The notes beneath the pieces are model-generated. The model worked only from the letters and a program-made list of their open reading frames with translations, was not told the DNA's origin and made no database searches. Both the position numbers and the translations under genes were made by a program. DNA of 64,000 nt from Minisyncoccota bacterium (GTDB lineage: Bacteria > Patescibacteria > Paceibacteria > UBA9973 > UBA918), in assembly GCA_021734905.1 (NCBI GenBank), contig JAIPIB010000003.1:26243-90242 (forward strand). Direction: 5' to 3'. Below are positions 17,415-27,034 of the stretch, piece by piece (positions within the stretch are counted from its first letter, which is position 1; each line of letters starts with the position of its first letter).

Positions 17415-17735
17415 TTATTCTTTTATTGTTAATTCTGTTCTTCTCTTTTCAGATTTTTTAGTTGACCTTCCTCCATGTTCTGTATGCCAAGGAGATGCTC
17501 CTAATATACTCTTTAGAAGCCTCTTAATAAAGCCATCTTCAGTGAAATATGCCCTAAACTGACCAATGTCTTCAGCAATAATCTCAGTCCCCTCCTCAAT
17601 ACGGTTCAAGATACGTCGTAATGACTTAATAGCTTTAATGACATGGAAAAGGACAATGCAGAGAAGTGCTGTAAACACGATGACAGCAATACCTGTGATG
17701 AAGAAAAAAATATTCGCATGTAATACATCACTCAT
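17415..17735 (-). CDS. small single-helix membrane protein
   Basis: 106 residues: one N-terminal membrane helix (FFFITGIAVIVFTALLCIVLFHVI), then a charged helical domain and a basic tail. No family recognised. TATACT (17742-17747) lies 6 nt before its ATG. It forms a pair with the YtxH-like gene directly downstream and may work with it at the membrane. Confidence 0.7.
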   Translation of the reverse strand: MSDVLHANIFFFITGIAVIVFTALLCIVLFHVIKAIKSLRRILNRIEEGTEIIAEDIGQFRAYFTEDGFIKRLLKSILGASPWHTEHGGRSTKKSEKRRTELTIKE

Positions 17736-17769
17736 AGGTATAGTATATCAGACTCTGGACAGCTCCTCC

Positions 17770-18798
17770 TCAGTTTGTTTTAAGAAAGTTGTTTACAACC
17801 TCCTCAATCTCACCACTTGATTCTTTATCCATGAGCAGAGCGCGCAGCTCTTTTGCACCATCAAAATCGTTCACGTACGCTTTGTAATGTTTCTTCATCA
17901 AAGAAAAGTTTTTGAACGGAAGAATTTGTTCAAATAATCTTGTATGTTCAATCATTACCTTGAGGCGTGTAGTGATATCTATCTTTCTAACTTCCTGTCC
18001 TGGATTAAAAAGCCACGGGTTACCGAAAATTGCTCGCCCGAGCATAACTCCATCTGCGCCAAACTCATTAGCCTTCAAATATGCGTCTTCAAGCGACATG
18101 ACATCGCCATTGCCCAAAATAAGTGTCTTTTCTTTACCCTTGTTTACCGATCTCCACGCATCATTCTGTATCTCATTGCGTATGTGCACAGCTTCACGAA
18201 TATGTTCCCATCGGGCCGGAACCTTGGACATTTCCTTTCGTGTTCGTACATGAATCGTGATAGCTGCTGGGTTCTCGCTCAGTAGTGCTGGAAGCCATGT
18301 CTCGAGCTCATTCTTATTGTAGCCAATACGTGTCTTAACTGAGACTGGGAGCCCACCCGCACCTCGTTTTGCAGCACAAATAATCTCTCTTGCAAGATCT
18401 GGTTTTCGTATCATTGCAGAGCCACACCCCTGTTTTTCAATTGTTCGATCTGGACATCCCATATTAATATCAATTCCATCAAATCCAAGCTTTAAACAGA
18501 GAGCAGCCGCTTGTTCCATATACTCAGGATGTGAAGAAAAAAGTTGGGCAACTATCGGTCGCTCGGCTTCTATATATAACAAATCTGCCATGAGTTTTTC
18601 TTTTCCTTCCTCTGAGGCACGAATAAGACCATCTGCTGACACGAATTCTGTCCACATTACATCAGGACCTCCAACCGTTCCATCATGACGTACATGAGAT
18701 GAATACTTTGCAATAATTTGTCGAAACGACGCATCGGTAACATTAGCTAACGGCGCAAGTACTATGATCGGTTTTTTTAATCTGTTCCAAAATGACAT
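17770..18798 (-). CDS. dus: tRNA-dihydrouridine synthase
   Basis: 342 residues, a flavoenzyme that reduces uridines in tRNA D loops. It shows APLANVTDASFR at the N-terminus, INMGCPDRTIEKQGCG with the catalytic Cys in NMGCP, SVKTRIG for substrate contact, HVRTR, and the FMN-phosphate region GNGDV...GADGVMLGRAIFGNP. The length is usual for DusB types. It starts 4 bp after ftsQ's stop and is last of a serS-ftsQ-dus transcript. Confidence 0.93.
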   Translation of the reverse strand: MSFWNRLKKPIIVLAPLANVTDASFRQIIAKYSSHVRHDGTVGGPDVMWTEFVSADGLIRASEEGKEKLMADLLYIEAERPIVAQLFSSHPEYMEQAAALCLKLGFDGIDINMGCPDRTIEKQGCGSAMIRKPDLAREIICAAKRGAGGLPVSVKTRIGYNKNELETWLPALLSENPAAITIHVRTRKEMSKVPARWEHIREAVHIRNEIQNDAWRSVNKGKEKTLILGNGDVMSLEDAYLKANEFGADGVMLGRAIFGNPWLFNPGQEVRKIDITTRLKVMIEHTRLFEQILPFKNFSLMKKHYKAYVNDFDGAKELRALLMDKESSGEIEEVVNNFLKTN

Positions 18799-18801
18799 AT
18801 A

Positions 18802-19665
18802 TTATTCTTCATTCTGCTCTATAGACTCTTCATGCACATCCAATTCCTCATTTACAAAAATTTTGTTGTTGAATCGTGCGTCAATGTAGTTAAAATTACC
18901 TGGTTTAATGTGAGCAAATTCCTTTGCTGAAAGGACTGATTGAAGATTATCAAATGACTGGTTGAGGTCTTTCCATTTTGCAACGTAAATCATACCGCCG
19001 CCATTAACAAAAAATTTGATATCTCCAACACCTGTATGTACAAGAGATGTAATACGAAAACCTAGTTCTTTATTCGCTCGTGCAATAAAATTATCGATGT
19101 CAGACAGCACAGCTTCTTCAATAACCGAACCCGACATAATTGAATCTATATCTTCAACATAATGGCGAACAAGAGTCCCTCCATGGAGAAGTGGCGCAGT
19201 TGCAAAGGCATAGCCTTTAACATCAATAAAATAGCAGGGCTCGTCATCTTTCTCATATATGCACCACAGTGCATGAGGCGCAAATTCTTCAAACGAAACT
19301 TCTAGCGTCTTGTTTGATGGATGTGTGATTTCAATATTATGAATTCGAGGAGTCTTTTCAATTACTTCAACAATCCGGTCGTGTGGGTAAAAATACACAA
19401 AGCGCTTCGGAACAACCAAGTAGTAAGCACCCTGAAGCTCACCATTAACACTATTTCTAATTTCATCATGCGAGATAGTCTCACCTCCACGAATGACAAC
19501 ATCGTTGATTGTAAAAAATTCAAGTCGAGTAACGTACCAAATAAGAACAATCCCTAATACAACAAGAAGTAGCTTCAGAACTCCAAAGAAAATTTGACGC
19601 GCGAATGAAGTCTTCTCTTTTGCGCGTATTCTTCCTCGCGTTTTTTTTCTTTCAAAAAATCCCAC
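18802..19665 (-). CDS. ftsQ: FtsQ-like cell-division protein (POTRA domain)
   Basis: 287 residues: a basic cytoplasmic N-terminus, one membrane helix (FGVLKLLLVVLGIVLIWYVT), then a POTRA-like domain (FTINDVVIRGGETISHDEIRN) and the beta domain typical of FtsQ/DivIB. FtsQ links early and late divisome proteins outside the membrane. It sits 2 bp after serS and 3 bp before dus. Assignment is by architecture and pattern; no other division genes are present here. Confidence 0.8.
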   Translation of the reverse strand: MGFFERKKTRGRIRAKEKTSFARQIFFGVLKLLLVVLGIVLIWYVTRLEFFTINDVVIRGGETISHDEIRNSVNGELQGAYYLVVPKRFVYFYPHDRIVEVIEKTPRIHNIEITHPSNKTLEVSFEEFAPHALWCIYEKDDEPCYFIDVKGYAFATAPLLHGGTLVRHYVEDIDSIMSGSVIEEAVLSDIDNFIARANKELGFRITSLVHTGVGDIKFFVNGGGMIYVAKWKDLNQSFDNLQSVLSAKEFAHIKPGNFNYIDARFNNKIFVNEELDVHEESIEQNEE

Positions 19666-19667
19666 AT

Positions 19668-20930
19668 CTATTGAATTACATCTGTTCCCATAAATGGAAT
19701 AAGTACATCAGGAACTTTTACAGTTCCATCTTCTTGTTGAAAGTTTTCGACAAGTGAGACAAGAATTCGTGGAGTTGGAATGGCTGTACAATTTAAGGAG
19801 TGCGCATACCGTAGCTTTCCTTCCGTATCCTTATAGCGAATGTTAAATCGACGTGTCTGGAAATCATGGAAGTATGATGCGGAACTAATCTCACGGTATT
19901 TTTCTTCACCTGGAACCCAAAGCTCAATATCATATTTTTTCACCTGTCCCTGCCCAAGATCACCTCCACAGTTAATGACCGTACGGTACGGAATGCCCAG
20001 TGACTCAATAAATTCCTCAGTATTTTTATTCAACCACTCGTGCCACTTTACTGATTCCTCATGACTTGCTTCGCAAAGAAGTACTTGCTCGAGCTTATAA
20101 AATTCATGCACGCGAATAAGTCCCTTTGTATCTTTCCCGTGACTTCCTGCTTCACGACGAAAACATGGAGAGAACGAAAGCCATTTGATTGGGAGATCAC
20201 TTTTTTCGATAATGTCATCAGCATAATACCCCATCGTCGAAACCTCTGCCGTTCCCACAAGATAATCCTCGTCTTGCGTTTTATAAACATCTTCAGCGTC
20301 ATTAGGAAGATGTCCTGTTCCATACAGATTACTCTTACGAACAATTGCCGGAACAATGAGTGGATCAAAACCTCGGTCTAAAAAGAATTTTTGTGCATAA
20401 TTCCAAATTGCCCACGATAGGCGTGCACCATTCTTTTGGAGGTAGTACCCACGAAATCCATGAACCTTTGTACCACGCTCAAAATCAACCATTTTAAGAG
20501 CTGTCATGATGTCTGTGTGACTTTTTGGAGTAAACGGAAATACTGTCTTTTCTCCCCATGTCTTTATCTCCTTGTTATCAGAATCATCCTTTCCTACTGG
20601 TACTGACATGTCAGGAATATTCGGGACCTGCAACATCAGCTCTTGCCATTTTTGCATAACTTCCTTTAGCTCTTCCTCTTCTTTTTGAATCTCATCCTTC
20701 AAAATCTTCATCTCAGCAATAAGTTGTGCTCGTACAGACTCATCGGTGGCAAGTGCAACCTCACGAGAAACGGTATTCTGTTCTGCTTTCTTTGCCTCTA
20801 CTGACAATAGCATTTGTTTACGTGTGTCATCGAGTGCAACAAGACCATCAAGATCAACAGTCATACACTTCTTAGCAGCACCCATTTTGATAAGGTCAAG
20901 ATTCTCTCGTATGAATTTTATATCCAACAT
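19668..20930 (-). CDS. serS: seryl-tRNA synthetase
   Basis: 420 residues, full length. An N-terminal coiled-coil tRNA arm (about residues 30-100) is followed by the class II catalytic core: motif 2 FSPCFRREAGSHGKDTKGL.R.HEF, and motif 3 SLNCTAIPTPRILVSLVENFQ. SSASYFHDFQTRR marks the Ser-specific fold. It charges tRNA-Ser with serine. It begins a serS-ftsQ-dus run. Confidence 0.97.
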   Translation of the reverse strand: MLDIKFIRENLDLIKMGAAKKCMTVDLDGLVALDDTRKQMLLSVEAKKAEQNTVSREVALATDESVRAQLIAEMKILKDEIQKEEEELKEVMQKWQELMLQVPNIPDMSVPVGKDDSDNKEIKTWGEKTVFPFTPKSHTDIMTALKMVDFERGTKVHGFRGYYLQKNGARLSWAIWNYAQKFFLDRGFDPLIVPAIVRKSNLYGTGHLPNDAEDVYKTQDEDYLVGTAEVSTMGYYADDIIEKSDLPIKWLSFSPCFRREAGSHGKDTKGLIRVHEFYKLEQVLLCEASHEESVKWHEWLNKNTEEFIESLGIPYRTVINCGGDLGQGQVKKYDIELWVPGEEKYREISSASYFHDFQTRRFNIRYKDTEGKLRYAHSLNCTAIPTPRILVSLVENFQQEDGTVKVPDVLIPFMGTDVIQ

Positions 20931-20980
20931 ATTATTGAAACTAGTCTTTTATTATACGCATCTTTAAAAATTACTCAAAA

Positions 20981-21006
20981 AACAGCAACGTGTGTGCGTT
21001 GCTGTT
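20981..21006 (-). terminator. intrinsic terminator after the 21021 gene
   Basis: AACAGCAACG and CGTTGCTGTT form a 10-bp stem. On the minus strand it is followed by a run of T residues. Confidence 0.8.
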
Positions 21007-21020
21007 TTCAGTGAGCGCGC

Positions 21021-21392
21021 TCACTGTCGCCTTTCCTTCTCAACAAAAACAAAACCCTGTCTTCCGTTACAATCAAGAAGTAATTCGGTACACCATGCTT
21101 CCGGAATCGGAGTCTCGCCGTCCTTTCCAAGTGTACTGATCTGAAGCATTCCTTCCACACCATCCACATACTGAACCAGTGACACATAATCCAAATCATT
21201 GGAAAGTAGCGGCATTAATCTTGAAGTGAAATTCTCAAGATCTCCAGATTGAAATGGAAAATATTTGAGACTTTCGAGATAGGAAAGAAATGCATTCAGA
21301 TCAATTAAATTTGACTCTGGTATTACAAGAACACACGCAACATTGTTGATTAGTATACTTCTTGAAAAGAAGTTAACTTCATGCGGTACCAT
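21021..21392 (-). CDS. hypothetical cytoplasmic protein
   Basis: 123 residues, soluble and acidic, with no recognised domain. It has a Shine-Dalgarno GGGAG about 6 nt before ATG, a consensus promoter (TTGACA at 21448-21453, 17 bp, TATTGT at 21425-21430) and its own terminator. In all this it is unlike the leaderless neighbours and resembles the other single genes of the Shine-Dalgarno group. Confidence 0.65.
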   Translation of the reverse strand: MVPHEVNFFSRSILINNVACVLVIPESNLIDLNAFLSYLESLKYFPFQSGDLENFTSRLMPLLSNDLDYVSLVQYVDGVEGMLQISTLGKDGETPIPEAWCTELLLDCNGRQGFVFVEKERRQ

Positions 21393-21424
21393 TTTGCTCT
21401 CCCAAGGAACATAAATTTAAATGA

Positions 21425-21453
21425 ACAATAAGACCTTCGGTGTAAAATGTCAA
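21425..21453 (-). promoter_or_regulatory. consensus promoter of the 21021 gene
   Basis: On the minus strand TTGACA (21453-21448), a 17-bp spacer, then TATTGT (21430-21425). Confidence 0.7.
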
Positions 21454-21489
21454 AGAGGATAGTCCACGGCGTGATACACTTTTTTAAGT

Positions 21490-22350
21490 ATGGATTACCC
21501 TATCCAAAAACTCACAGTAGACGAATTCCCTCCTCTACTTTGTGAAATTCCTAAACCTCCTAAAGAACTATATCTTAAAGGGACCCTACCACCGCAAGGC
21601 ACTTCGTGCCTTGCGGTGGTAGGGTCCCGTAATTACACAAATTATGGAAAGCAAGTAGTTGAATACCTCATCAGCGGACTTCGAGGATATCCTATTTCAA
21701 TAATTTCTGGACTCGCACTCGGTATTGACTCCCTTGCACACACAGCAGCTCTAAGTACAGGTCTCCATACACTAGCGGTGCCTGGATCAGGAATAGATGA
21801 TACGGTCATTTACCCACGCAGAAACCTTACTCTTGCACAACAAATACTTGGGCAAGGTGGTGGCCTTCTCAGTGAATTTGAACCGACCTTCAGAGCAACA
21901 CCATGGTCTTTTCCACAACGCAACCGAATTATGGCTGGATTGTCTCACGCAGTCTTACTCATTGAAGCAAGCGAACGTTCAGGCACGCTTATTACCGCTC
22001 GACTCACTGCAGACTATAACCGAGAACTACTTGTCGTCCCCGGTAACATTTTTTCAGAAAATAGTGCAGGCAGTCATCAATTCCTTAAACTCGGCGCAAC
22101 CCCAGTAACAACTCCCGAGGATATTTTGATCGCCCTTAATATTGATGAAAAAATTGAAACACAAACACAAAATCAGCTCTTCACTGAGGAAGAGCTAACC
22201 ATCCTCAACCTCCTCTCCGAACCAAAGGACAGCGATACGATAATTCGTCTCTTTCCTTCATCACCACAAGAAACAGTCACACTCCTCATGCACATGGAAC
22301 TCAATGGACTCATTACCGAACAGAACGGGGTGTTTTATCGTACTACTTAG
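21490..22350 (+). CDS. dprA: DNA-processing protein DprA
   Basis: 286 residues. The Rossmann-like DprA fold is clear: AVVGSRNYTNYGK, SGLALGIDSLAH, PGSGIDDTVIYPRRN, GGLLSEFEP, FPQRNRIMAGLS, ERSGTLITARL and VVPGNIFS. A short C-terminal winged-helix-like domain follows (TIIRLFPSSPQETVTLLMHM). DprA loads RecA on incoming single strands during natural transformation. A perfect 23-bp inverted repeat lies inside the coding sequence (21580-21628) without breaking the frame. Confidence 0.96.
   Translation: MDYPIQKLTVDEFPPLLCEIPKPPKELYLKGTLPPQGTSCLAVVGSRNYTNYGKQVVEYLISGLRGYPISIISGLALGIDSLAHTAALSTGLHTLAVPGSGIDDTVIYPRRNLTLAQQILGQGGGLLSEFEPTFRATPWSFPQRNRIMAGLSHAVLLIEASERSGTLITARLTADYNRELLVVPGNIFSENSAGSHQFLKLGATPVTTPEDILIALNIDEKIETQTQNQLFTEEELTILNLLSEPKDSDTIIRLFPSSPQETVTLLMHMELNGLITEQNGVFYRTT
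21580..21628 (+). repeat. perfect 23-bp inverted repeat inside dprA
   Basis: The left arm is 21580-21602, the loop TTC, and the right arm 21606-21628. It encodes the segment around LPPQGTSCLAVVGSRN, where PPQGTSCL precedes the conserved VVGSR strand, so the repeat seems tolerated at a domain boundary. Confidence 0.9.
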
Positions 22351-22358
22351 CTACTTCT

Positions 22359-23189
22359 TTATATCACCCTCCTGAGTGTCCCATCTTCCTGCATTTCCAC
22401 AGCCTCAACATTTTTGATGCTATGGTCTCCGGTATCTTTCTCTAGTGCGACGCTCATGTAGTTTTCATGTCCAAATGCAAGAATATTGACTCGTTTATCT
22501 CCACTCGCTTTCTCTCTCGCAAACTCTGCGAGACGTTTCATGTTCTTAAACTGTGTCTCGTAGAGCTCTTCCGATGTCACAATTGATGGGTCAATTTTCT
22601 TTGCCTCTTCAGCATGCGCGTCGAAGTTTGCTCCCCACGAGCCCTTGTCATCCTTCGAAACAATTTCTTTAATCTTCTCAAACATTCGTCTTGTTTCATT
22701 TCCTACCTTTTCCCAATTTACTTTGGGAAGATATGCGGGTGAGTTGAATGCACTCAGAATGAGTTGATTCTTGCTTCCAAGAGATAATGTATCGAGTGTG
22801 CGAACATATCCTTCACCAACTTTCGTCGCTAGCTCCATGCCAGTCTTTTCATGAAGAACAACTTCAATACCTCGTGCCTTTGCAATATCAACGTATATCT
22901 TCGCTGTTTCGAGCGCGCGCATCTGTGTACTTGAAACCGCATACACTACATCTTCATCAGCACTAAATGTCTCAAAGAACTTCTCAGCTTCCCTCTGTGC
23001 GAGCTCAACTCCGGCTGGTGGCAAGTCAGGAACCTGTTCCTCTAGATTCATATCTGCCTCAGGATTTTCGGAAGCAAACGCTTCTGCGTAACTTGCATAG
23101 GTGGCTTTTGAATGCCTAATAAAAAAGACTCTCATCCTTTTCTCTATCTCAACACTTTCATTACTTTTTCCTTGCTCAAAACCAAACAT
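22359..23189 (-). CDS. histidine phosphatase superfamily protein
   Basis: 276 residues. FFIRHSKATY carries an RHS version of the phosphohistidine RHG motif, SSTQMRALETAKIY supplies the second arginine, and ILAFGHENYMS the second histidine. The central insertion is long and helical compared with classical phosphoglycerate mutases. It lies 9 bp after the PEP-utilising gene on the same strand. Substrate unknown. Confidence 0.82.
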   Translation of the reverse strand: MFGFEQGKSNESVEIEKRMRVFFIRHSKATYASYAEAFASENPEADMNLEEQVPDLPPAGVELAQREAEKFFETFSADEDVVYAVSSTQMRALETAKIYVDIAKARGIEVVLHEKTGMELATKVGEGYVRTLDTLSLGSKNQLILSAFNSPAYLPKVNWEKVGNETRRMFEKIKEIVSKDDKGSWGANFDAHAEEAKKIDPSIVTSEELYETQFKNMKRLAEFAREKASGDKRVNILAFGHENYMSVALEKDTGDHSIKNVEAVEMQEDGTLRRVI

Positions 23190-23198
23190 ATAAAATAA

Positions 23199-25859
23199 TT
23201 ATTTTCTTTTAATCACCCACACTACCCCATTATCTGCATCCACCTCGACAAGGTCGCCGTCTTTGAGGACTTGCGTGGCTATTTTTGTGCCCACCACACA
23301 GGGTATCCCGAGCTCACGGGAAACTATTGCAGCGTGACACACCACCCCGCCTTCATCGGTCACGATTCCTGAACACTTTTTCATTGCAGGGACATAGTCT
23401 GGTGACGTTGCATACGTGATCATAATGTCACCTTCAGCAACATGAGCGAGATCTGCTTTTACAAGTACCATCTTCACTCTCCCCTGTACCCTTCCCGTTG
23501 ATGCTGATGCCCCTTTAATTTCTTCAGTGTCACTCACTTCCAGTGATGCAAGTTGTATCCCAAATTCTTTAAGCATCTCTTCCGTTACCGCTGTGGGAGA
23601 AAAATGGGTATTCCCCTGTATTGTAAGGAGTCCACATCCGCTACTACGACGTTCTATTTCTGCAATCTCTTCTGGCGAAAGTGTTTCTCCTCTATATGCC
23701 TCTTCGGGGGTCATGAGGTGTGCTATCTGCCCAAGATTTGGAAGTGTTCGTGTGATGTATTCGAGATACACCCTATCACCCTCATCTGAGTATTCCTGTG
23801 TCTCCTTGCGCACCTTGAGAGCTTTCACACGCAAATCCTCTGGCATACCCTCCCTGTCAGGAATGACAAAAATATATGCCATCGGCCCCCACCACCGCAT
23901 GTAGTGGGTATAGAATGATTTCAAATCTCCTGACGATGAGATATGCTTCTCTCCATTCAAATATGGAAGAAGTTCTTTCCAGTGTGTATAAAAATCTTCA
24001 ATGACAGTATCGAGAATAGAAGGATTATCAATAATCCCTTTCACAATACGGTCAAAGATAGTCTTGAGTTCATCGAGGTCGTAGTACACATCGAGAACCC
24101 CTCGCTCGTTACGCACAAAAAGCATGTTCTTGATATTGGTGTCGTGAATATACTCATCAAAACAATCTCTGTTTGATTCATTCCAAACATGAGCATAAAA
24201 CATCGAATGCTCGCGACTCATGTATTTTGAAAGAACAATTTCTTTTTCCTCCGCTCTCTTCAACACCCGCACCACCCCATTATCCGCATCTACCTCGACA
24301 AGGTCGCCGTCTTTGAAGGTTTTTGTTCCAAATTTTGTACCAATAACACAAGGCTTTTTTAGTTCGCGCGCAACAATGGCTGCGTGACAAAGCAGACCAC
24401 CTCCATCAGTCACAATGGCCCCCGCTTTCTTCATAAGTGGAACAAAATTTGGATCGGTCATTCCAGTGACAAGAATTTCACCCTCAGCAATCTCTGCACT
24501 TTTGTAGTTTTTAATAACACGACATACACCTGTGACCTTACCTGGAAAAGCTGAATTTCCTTTCAGTACTCCTTCTCCAGAAGCTTTGCTCCATTCTGTC
24601 TCAATATCATCGGCAATTTGCTCATCGAGGATCTGATATCCATTTTCATCAGCATACACCCCGCATCTTTTGTATCGATTCTGTAAAACTTCTGGTGAGA
24701 TTTTTGTTATTCCATTTACAATGTCGTATGCCTCGTAGCTGAGTGCAAACATGAGTTGTTCCTTCGTGTACCTGTCCTTAATATCATCAATAACACGCAT
24801 TATGATTGCATCAATATCGAGAAAAAGTGTTTCAGAATAACGGCGGGCATCTTCAAATTCCCTAAAGATGACTTGCTCTTCTTTCCCCGAAAGAAAATTT
24901 GAAGCAGTCTTAGAAGCAACCTGACATGCAGTATAAAAATCATAAAGCTTTTTCAGCTCATTAAGATGATCAAAAAAATTCGCCGCATCCAGATTTTTTG
25001 ACATCTCACGTATTGCATCTGCAGTATCTTTAAATTTTTGAATCCAGGTCGTCCTAAAAATCTCATCTTTTGCTCTTCCGGCTAGATACAATCCAAGCTC
25101 TTCATATTCATTTGAAGGCAGATATGCTGTCGCTGCACCGTCATGATATGAAATATATACGAAGCTTAAATTCTTTCCAAAAAAATCATTGAAAGTCTTG
25201 AAATACCCGTTTGCCGCAATCGAGTAATGAAGCAGAGAAAAAGGACCAGCCCAGTCAATCTGACAATCTGTTAGCTTGAGTTTCTTGACAATGTCCGTAT
25301 CTGCCAAATTACTGTTAGACTCAGAAATGTCTGAAAGGGTCGTAATCGGCCGACTCTGCACGATGTAGAACTTCCCCGCCCGCCCACCTTCGGCATTCGG
25401 ACATGCCTCATACGCCCATTCAATGTCACAGGGAAAACCGTAGTGATTCTCTATGTGTAAAATAAGCTCTGATAGTTCAAGAATTTGTGACTCGGTAAGT
25501 ACCTGTGACGATGCCTTTGGCTCAGGGATTGTTTGCCACTCGTTTCCCCCCGCTTCACCGACTCTATAGAGGGCACGTGTCTGTGTGCTCACGTTGATAT
25601 CAATAATCTCTCGTGGACTCTTCCCCACGACATAGCTATCGGGAGTGACTTGTCCGGAGACAATGGCTTCACCGAGACCAAAACCCGCTTCGATGATGAG
25701 CTGGTTTCTGTCTTCGGTGACCGGATGCACTGAGAAGGTAATGCCAGAGACTTCACTCTCCACCATTTTCTGCACCACCACCGCAACTGATATTTTAGAA
25801 TCGTGGAGTCCTTGTTCAAATCGATAGAAGATTGCCGAGGGGTGAAGAGTGATGCCCAA
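23199..25859 (-). CDS. PEP-utilising phosphotransferase, C-terminal fragment of a frameshifted gene
   Basis: This is the larger part of a PEP-synthase/rifampin-phosphotransferase-like enzyme. The true sequence starts near AIFYRFEQG (about 25843); upstream codons in this frame are out-of-phase reading. It contains the end of the ATP-grasp domain (VESEVSGITFSVHP, EAGFGLGEA), then a helical region, a PEP-utilisers domain with catalytic His in TDGGGLLCHAAIVAREL, a second helical region, and a second such domain with TDEGGVVCHAAIVSREL. There is no C-terminal PEP/pyruvate TIM barrel, so a genuine PEP synthase is unlikely. The two His domains end in nearly the same sequence (DGDLVEVDADNGVV). Confidence 0.8.
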   Translation of the reverse strand: MGITLHPSAIFYRFEQGLHDSKISVAVVVQKMVESEVSGITFSVHPVTEDRNQLIIEAGFGLGEAIVSGQVTPDSYVVGKSPREIIDINVSTQTRALYRVGEAGGNEWQTIPEPKASSQVLTESQILELSELILHIENHYGFPCDIEWAYEACPNAEGGRAGKFYIVQSRPITTLSDISESNSNLADTDIVKKLKLTDCQIDWAGPFSLLHYSIAANGYFKTFNDFFGKNLSFVYISYHDGAATAYLPSNEYEELGLYLAGRAKDEIFRTTWIQKFKDTADAIREMSKNLDAANFFDHLNELKKLYDFYTACQVASKTASNFLSGKEEQVIFREFEDARRYSETLFLDIDAIIMRVIDDIKDRYTKEQLMFALSYEAYDIVNGITKISPEVLQNRYKRCGVYADENGYQILDEQIADDIETEWSKASGEGVLKGNSAFPGKVTGVCRVIKNYKSAEIAEGEILVTGMTDPNFVPLMKKAGAIVTDGGGLLCHAAIVARELKKPCVIGTKFGTKTFKDGDLVEVDADNGVVRVLKRAEEKEIVLSKYMSREHSMFYAHVWNESNRDCFDEYIHDTNIKNMLFVRNERGVLDVYYDLDELKTIFDRIVKGIIDNPSILDTVIEDFYTHWKELLPYLNGEKHISSSGDLKSFYTHYMRWWGPMAYIFVIPDREGMPEDLRVKALKVRKETQEYSDEGDRVYLEYITRTLPNLGQIAHLMTPEEAYRGETLSPEEIAEIERRSSGCGLLTIQGNTHFSPTAVTEEMLKEFGIQLASLEVSDTEEIKGASASTGRVQGRVKMVLVKADLAHVAEGDIMITYATSPDYVPAMKKCSGIVTDEGGVVCHAAIVSRELGIPCVVGTKIATQVLKDGDLVEVDADNGVVWVIKRK

Positions 25860-26302
25860 CAGCGCTGTACGTTCTCAAGGAGTGTTGCTCCGGTTGTATT
25901 GAGAAAACTATCGAGTTGTCCTGCCCACGCCGCGCTCGCAGAGTCCTCTGCAGTTGCACTTGATCGGACAGCGACGAATGGAGTATTGAGACTTGCAAAT
26001 GAGGTGTTGACGAGGAGGGCAATATCTTCTGGCATTTTTGCCTCAAGAATGAGTTTCTGGATTGTCTCTGAAGCATACTCAGTCGTGTGCATTGCTTTTG
26101 TATCAACACCGTGGAGAATTGAGTCAATTTCCACATTGAGGTCTGTCTCTTCAAGGAAACGCTCAAAAGCGCTTGAGAGCACAACAAAACCAGGGGGGAC
26201 GGGGATTCCTGCTTGGGTCATTTCTCCAAGGGAGGCGCCTTTACCGCCCGCAATTCCTGCGTCGTGTCTGCCTAGCTCCCCGAATACTCGTATGAGTTCC
26301 AT
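25589..26302 (-). CDS. PEP-utilising phosphotransferase, N-terminal (ATP-grasp) fragment before the frameshift
   Basis: It encodes the start of the ATP-binding domain: GELGRHDAGIAGGKGASLGEM, GIPVPPGFVV, VAVRSSATAEDSASAAWAGQLDSFLN and CWASLFTPR. After CWASLFTPR the frame leaves homology; the next frame supplies AIFYRFEQG. In intact relatives these join directly, which points to a one-base loss close to 25843. ATG at 26302 follows TACAAT by 8 nt and was chosen over the GTG at 26320. If the shift is real the gene is broken unless ribosomes shift. Confidence 0.8.
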   Translation of the reverse strand: MELIRVFGELGRHDAGIAGGKGASLGEMTQAGIPVPPGFVVLSSAFERFLEETDLNVEIDSILHGVDTKAMHTTEYASETIQKLILEAKMPEDIALLVNTSFASLNTPFVAVRSSATAEDSASAAWAGQLDSFLNTTGATLLENVQRCWASLFTPRQSSIDLNKDSTILKYQLRWWCRKWWRVKSLALPSQCIRSPKTETSSSSKRVLVSVKPLSPDKSLPIAMSWGRVHERLLIST

Positions 26303-26407
26303 AGGCTCAAATTGTATCACAGAAATTAATAACTTTCACCAATGCCCTAGACTTTACTTAAAATGTTACTTTTCTTACCCTACTCAAGAGCAGAAAAGCT
26401 CTAATGA

Positions 26408-27034
26408 ATGTATAATAACAAACATGATCTTGAGTTATTTAAAAAACAATTTATCCGGGAAGAACTTGGTATCACCGACGAATACGGAAGCATTTTCACA
26501 TTTATAGACTTCGGAAATGTGAATAAGAAGTTAGAAATCAATATCGCTCTGCTTAAAGACTTTTCATATTATTTTTCATTAAGTACTCGTTTTTATTACG
26601 GACACGACCCAGCGAATATAGGTTCAATGGGGTTTTTAAGAAAGACAAGGGATATTTTTGGAAAGAGCAAGGTTTTTACAAAACCACTCCAAAAGGTTAG
26701 ACATCATCTCAAAGACAACGAAAGAGAAACGAACACGCGGAACCTTTTTCATGATACTGACGGTGACTACATTTTGCTTCCTAAATGTAATTTTGATGTT
26801 GAAATTTCAGTTGATGCAATAAAGCTTTCAGAACACTATGATACATTTTGCCTTTTCTCGGGTGATGCCGATTTTGTATACTTAAATAGCTACCTTAGGA
26901 ATAAAGGAAAGAAAATAATTTTGATTAAAGGAGGGCACATAACTGATAATCTTCGTAAATCTGCAGACAAGGTAATTAATGCTCAGAACATTAAAAAATA
27001 TATTACGCAAACAAAGCAAAAACCTGGCGGTTAG
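26408..27034 (+). CDS. NYN-domain (LabA/PIN-like) putative ribonuclease
   Basis: 208 residues. The NYN pattern of acidic residues is visible: FIDFGNV near residue 36, CNFDVEISVDAI near 130 and LFSGDADF near 150, followed by GKKIILIKGG. These residues coordinate metal in PIN-like nucleases. The RNA target is unknown. The last codons and stop lie inside a terminator hairpin. Confidence 0.85.
   Translation: MYNNKHDLELFKKQFIREELGITDEYGSIFTFIDFGNVNKKLEINIALLKDFSYYFSLSTRFYYGHDPANIGSMGFLRKTRDIFGKSKVFTKPLQKVRHHLKDNERETNTRNLFHDTDGDYILLPKCNFDVEISVDAIKLSEHYDTFCLFSGDADFVYLNSYLRNKGKKIILIKGGHITDNLRKSADKVINAQNIKKYITQTKQKPGG

Noticed and set aside
23199..26302. Genuine phosphoenolpyruvate synthase
   Set aside because: The C-terminal PEP/pyruvate-binding barrel is missing; a second His domain takes its place.
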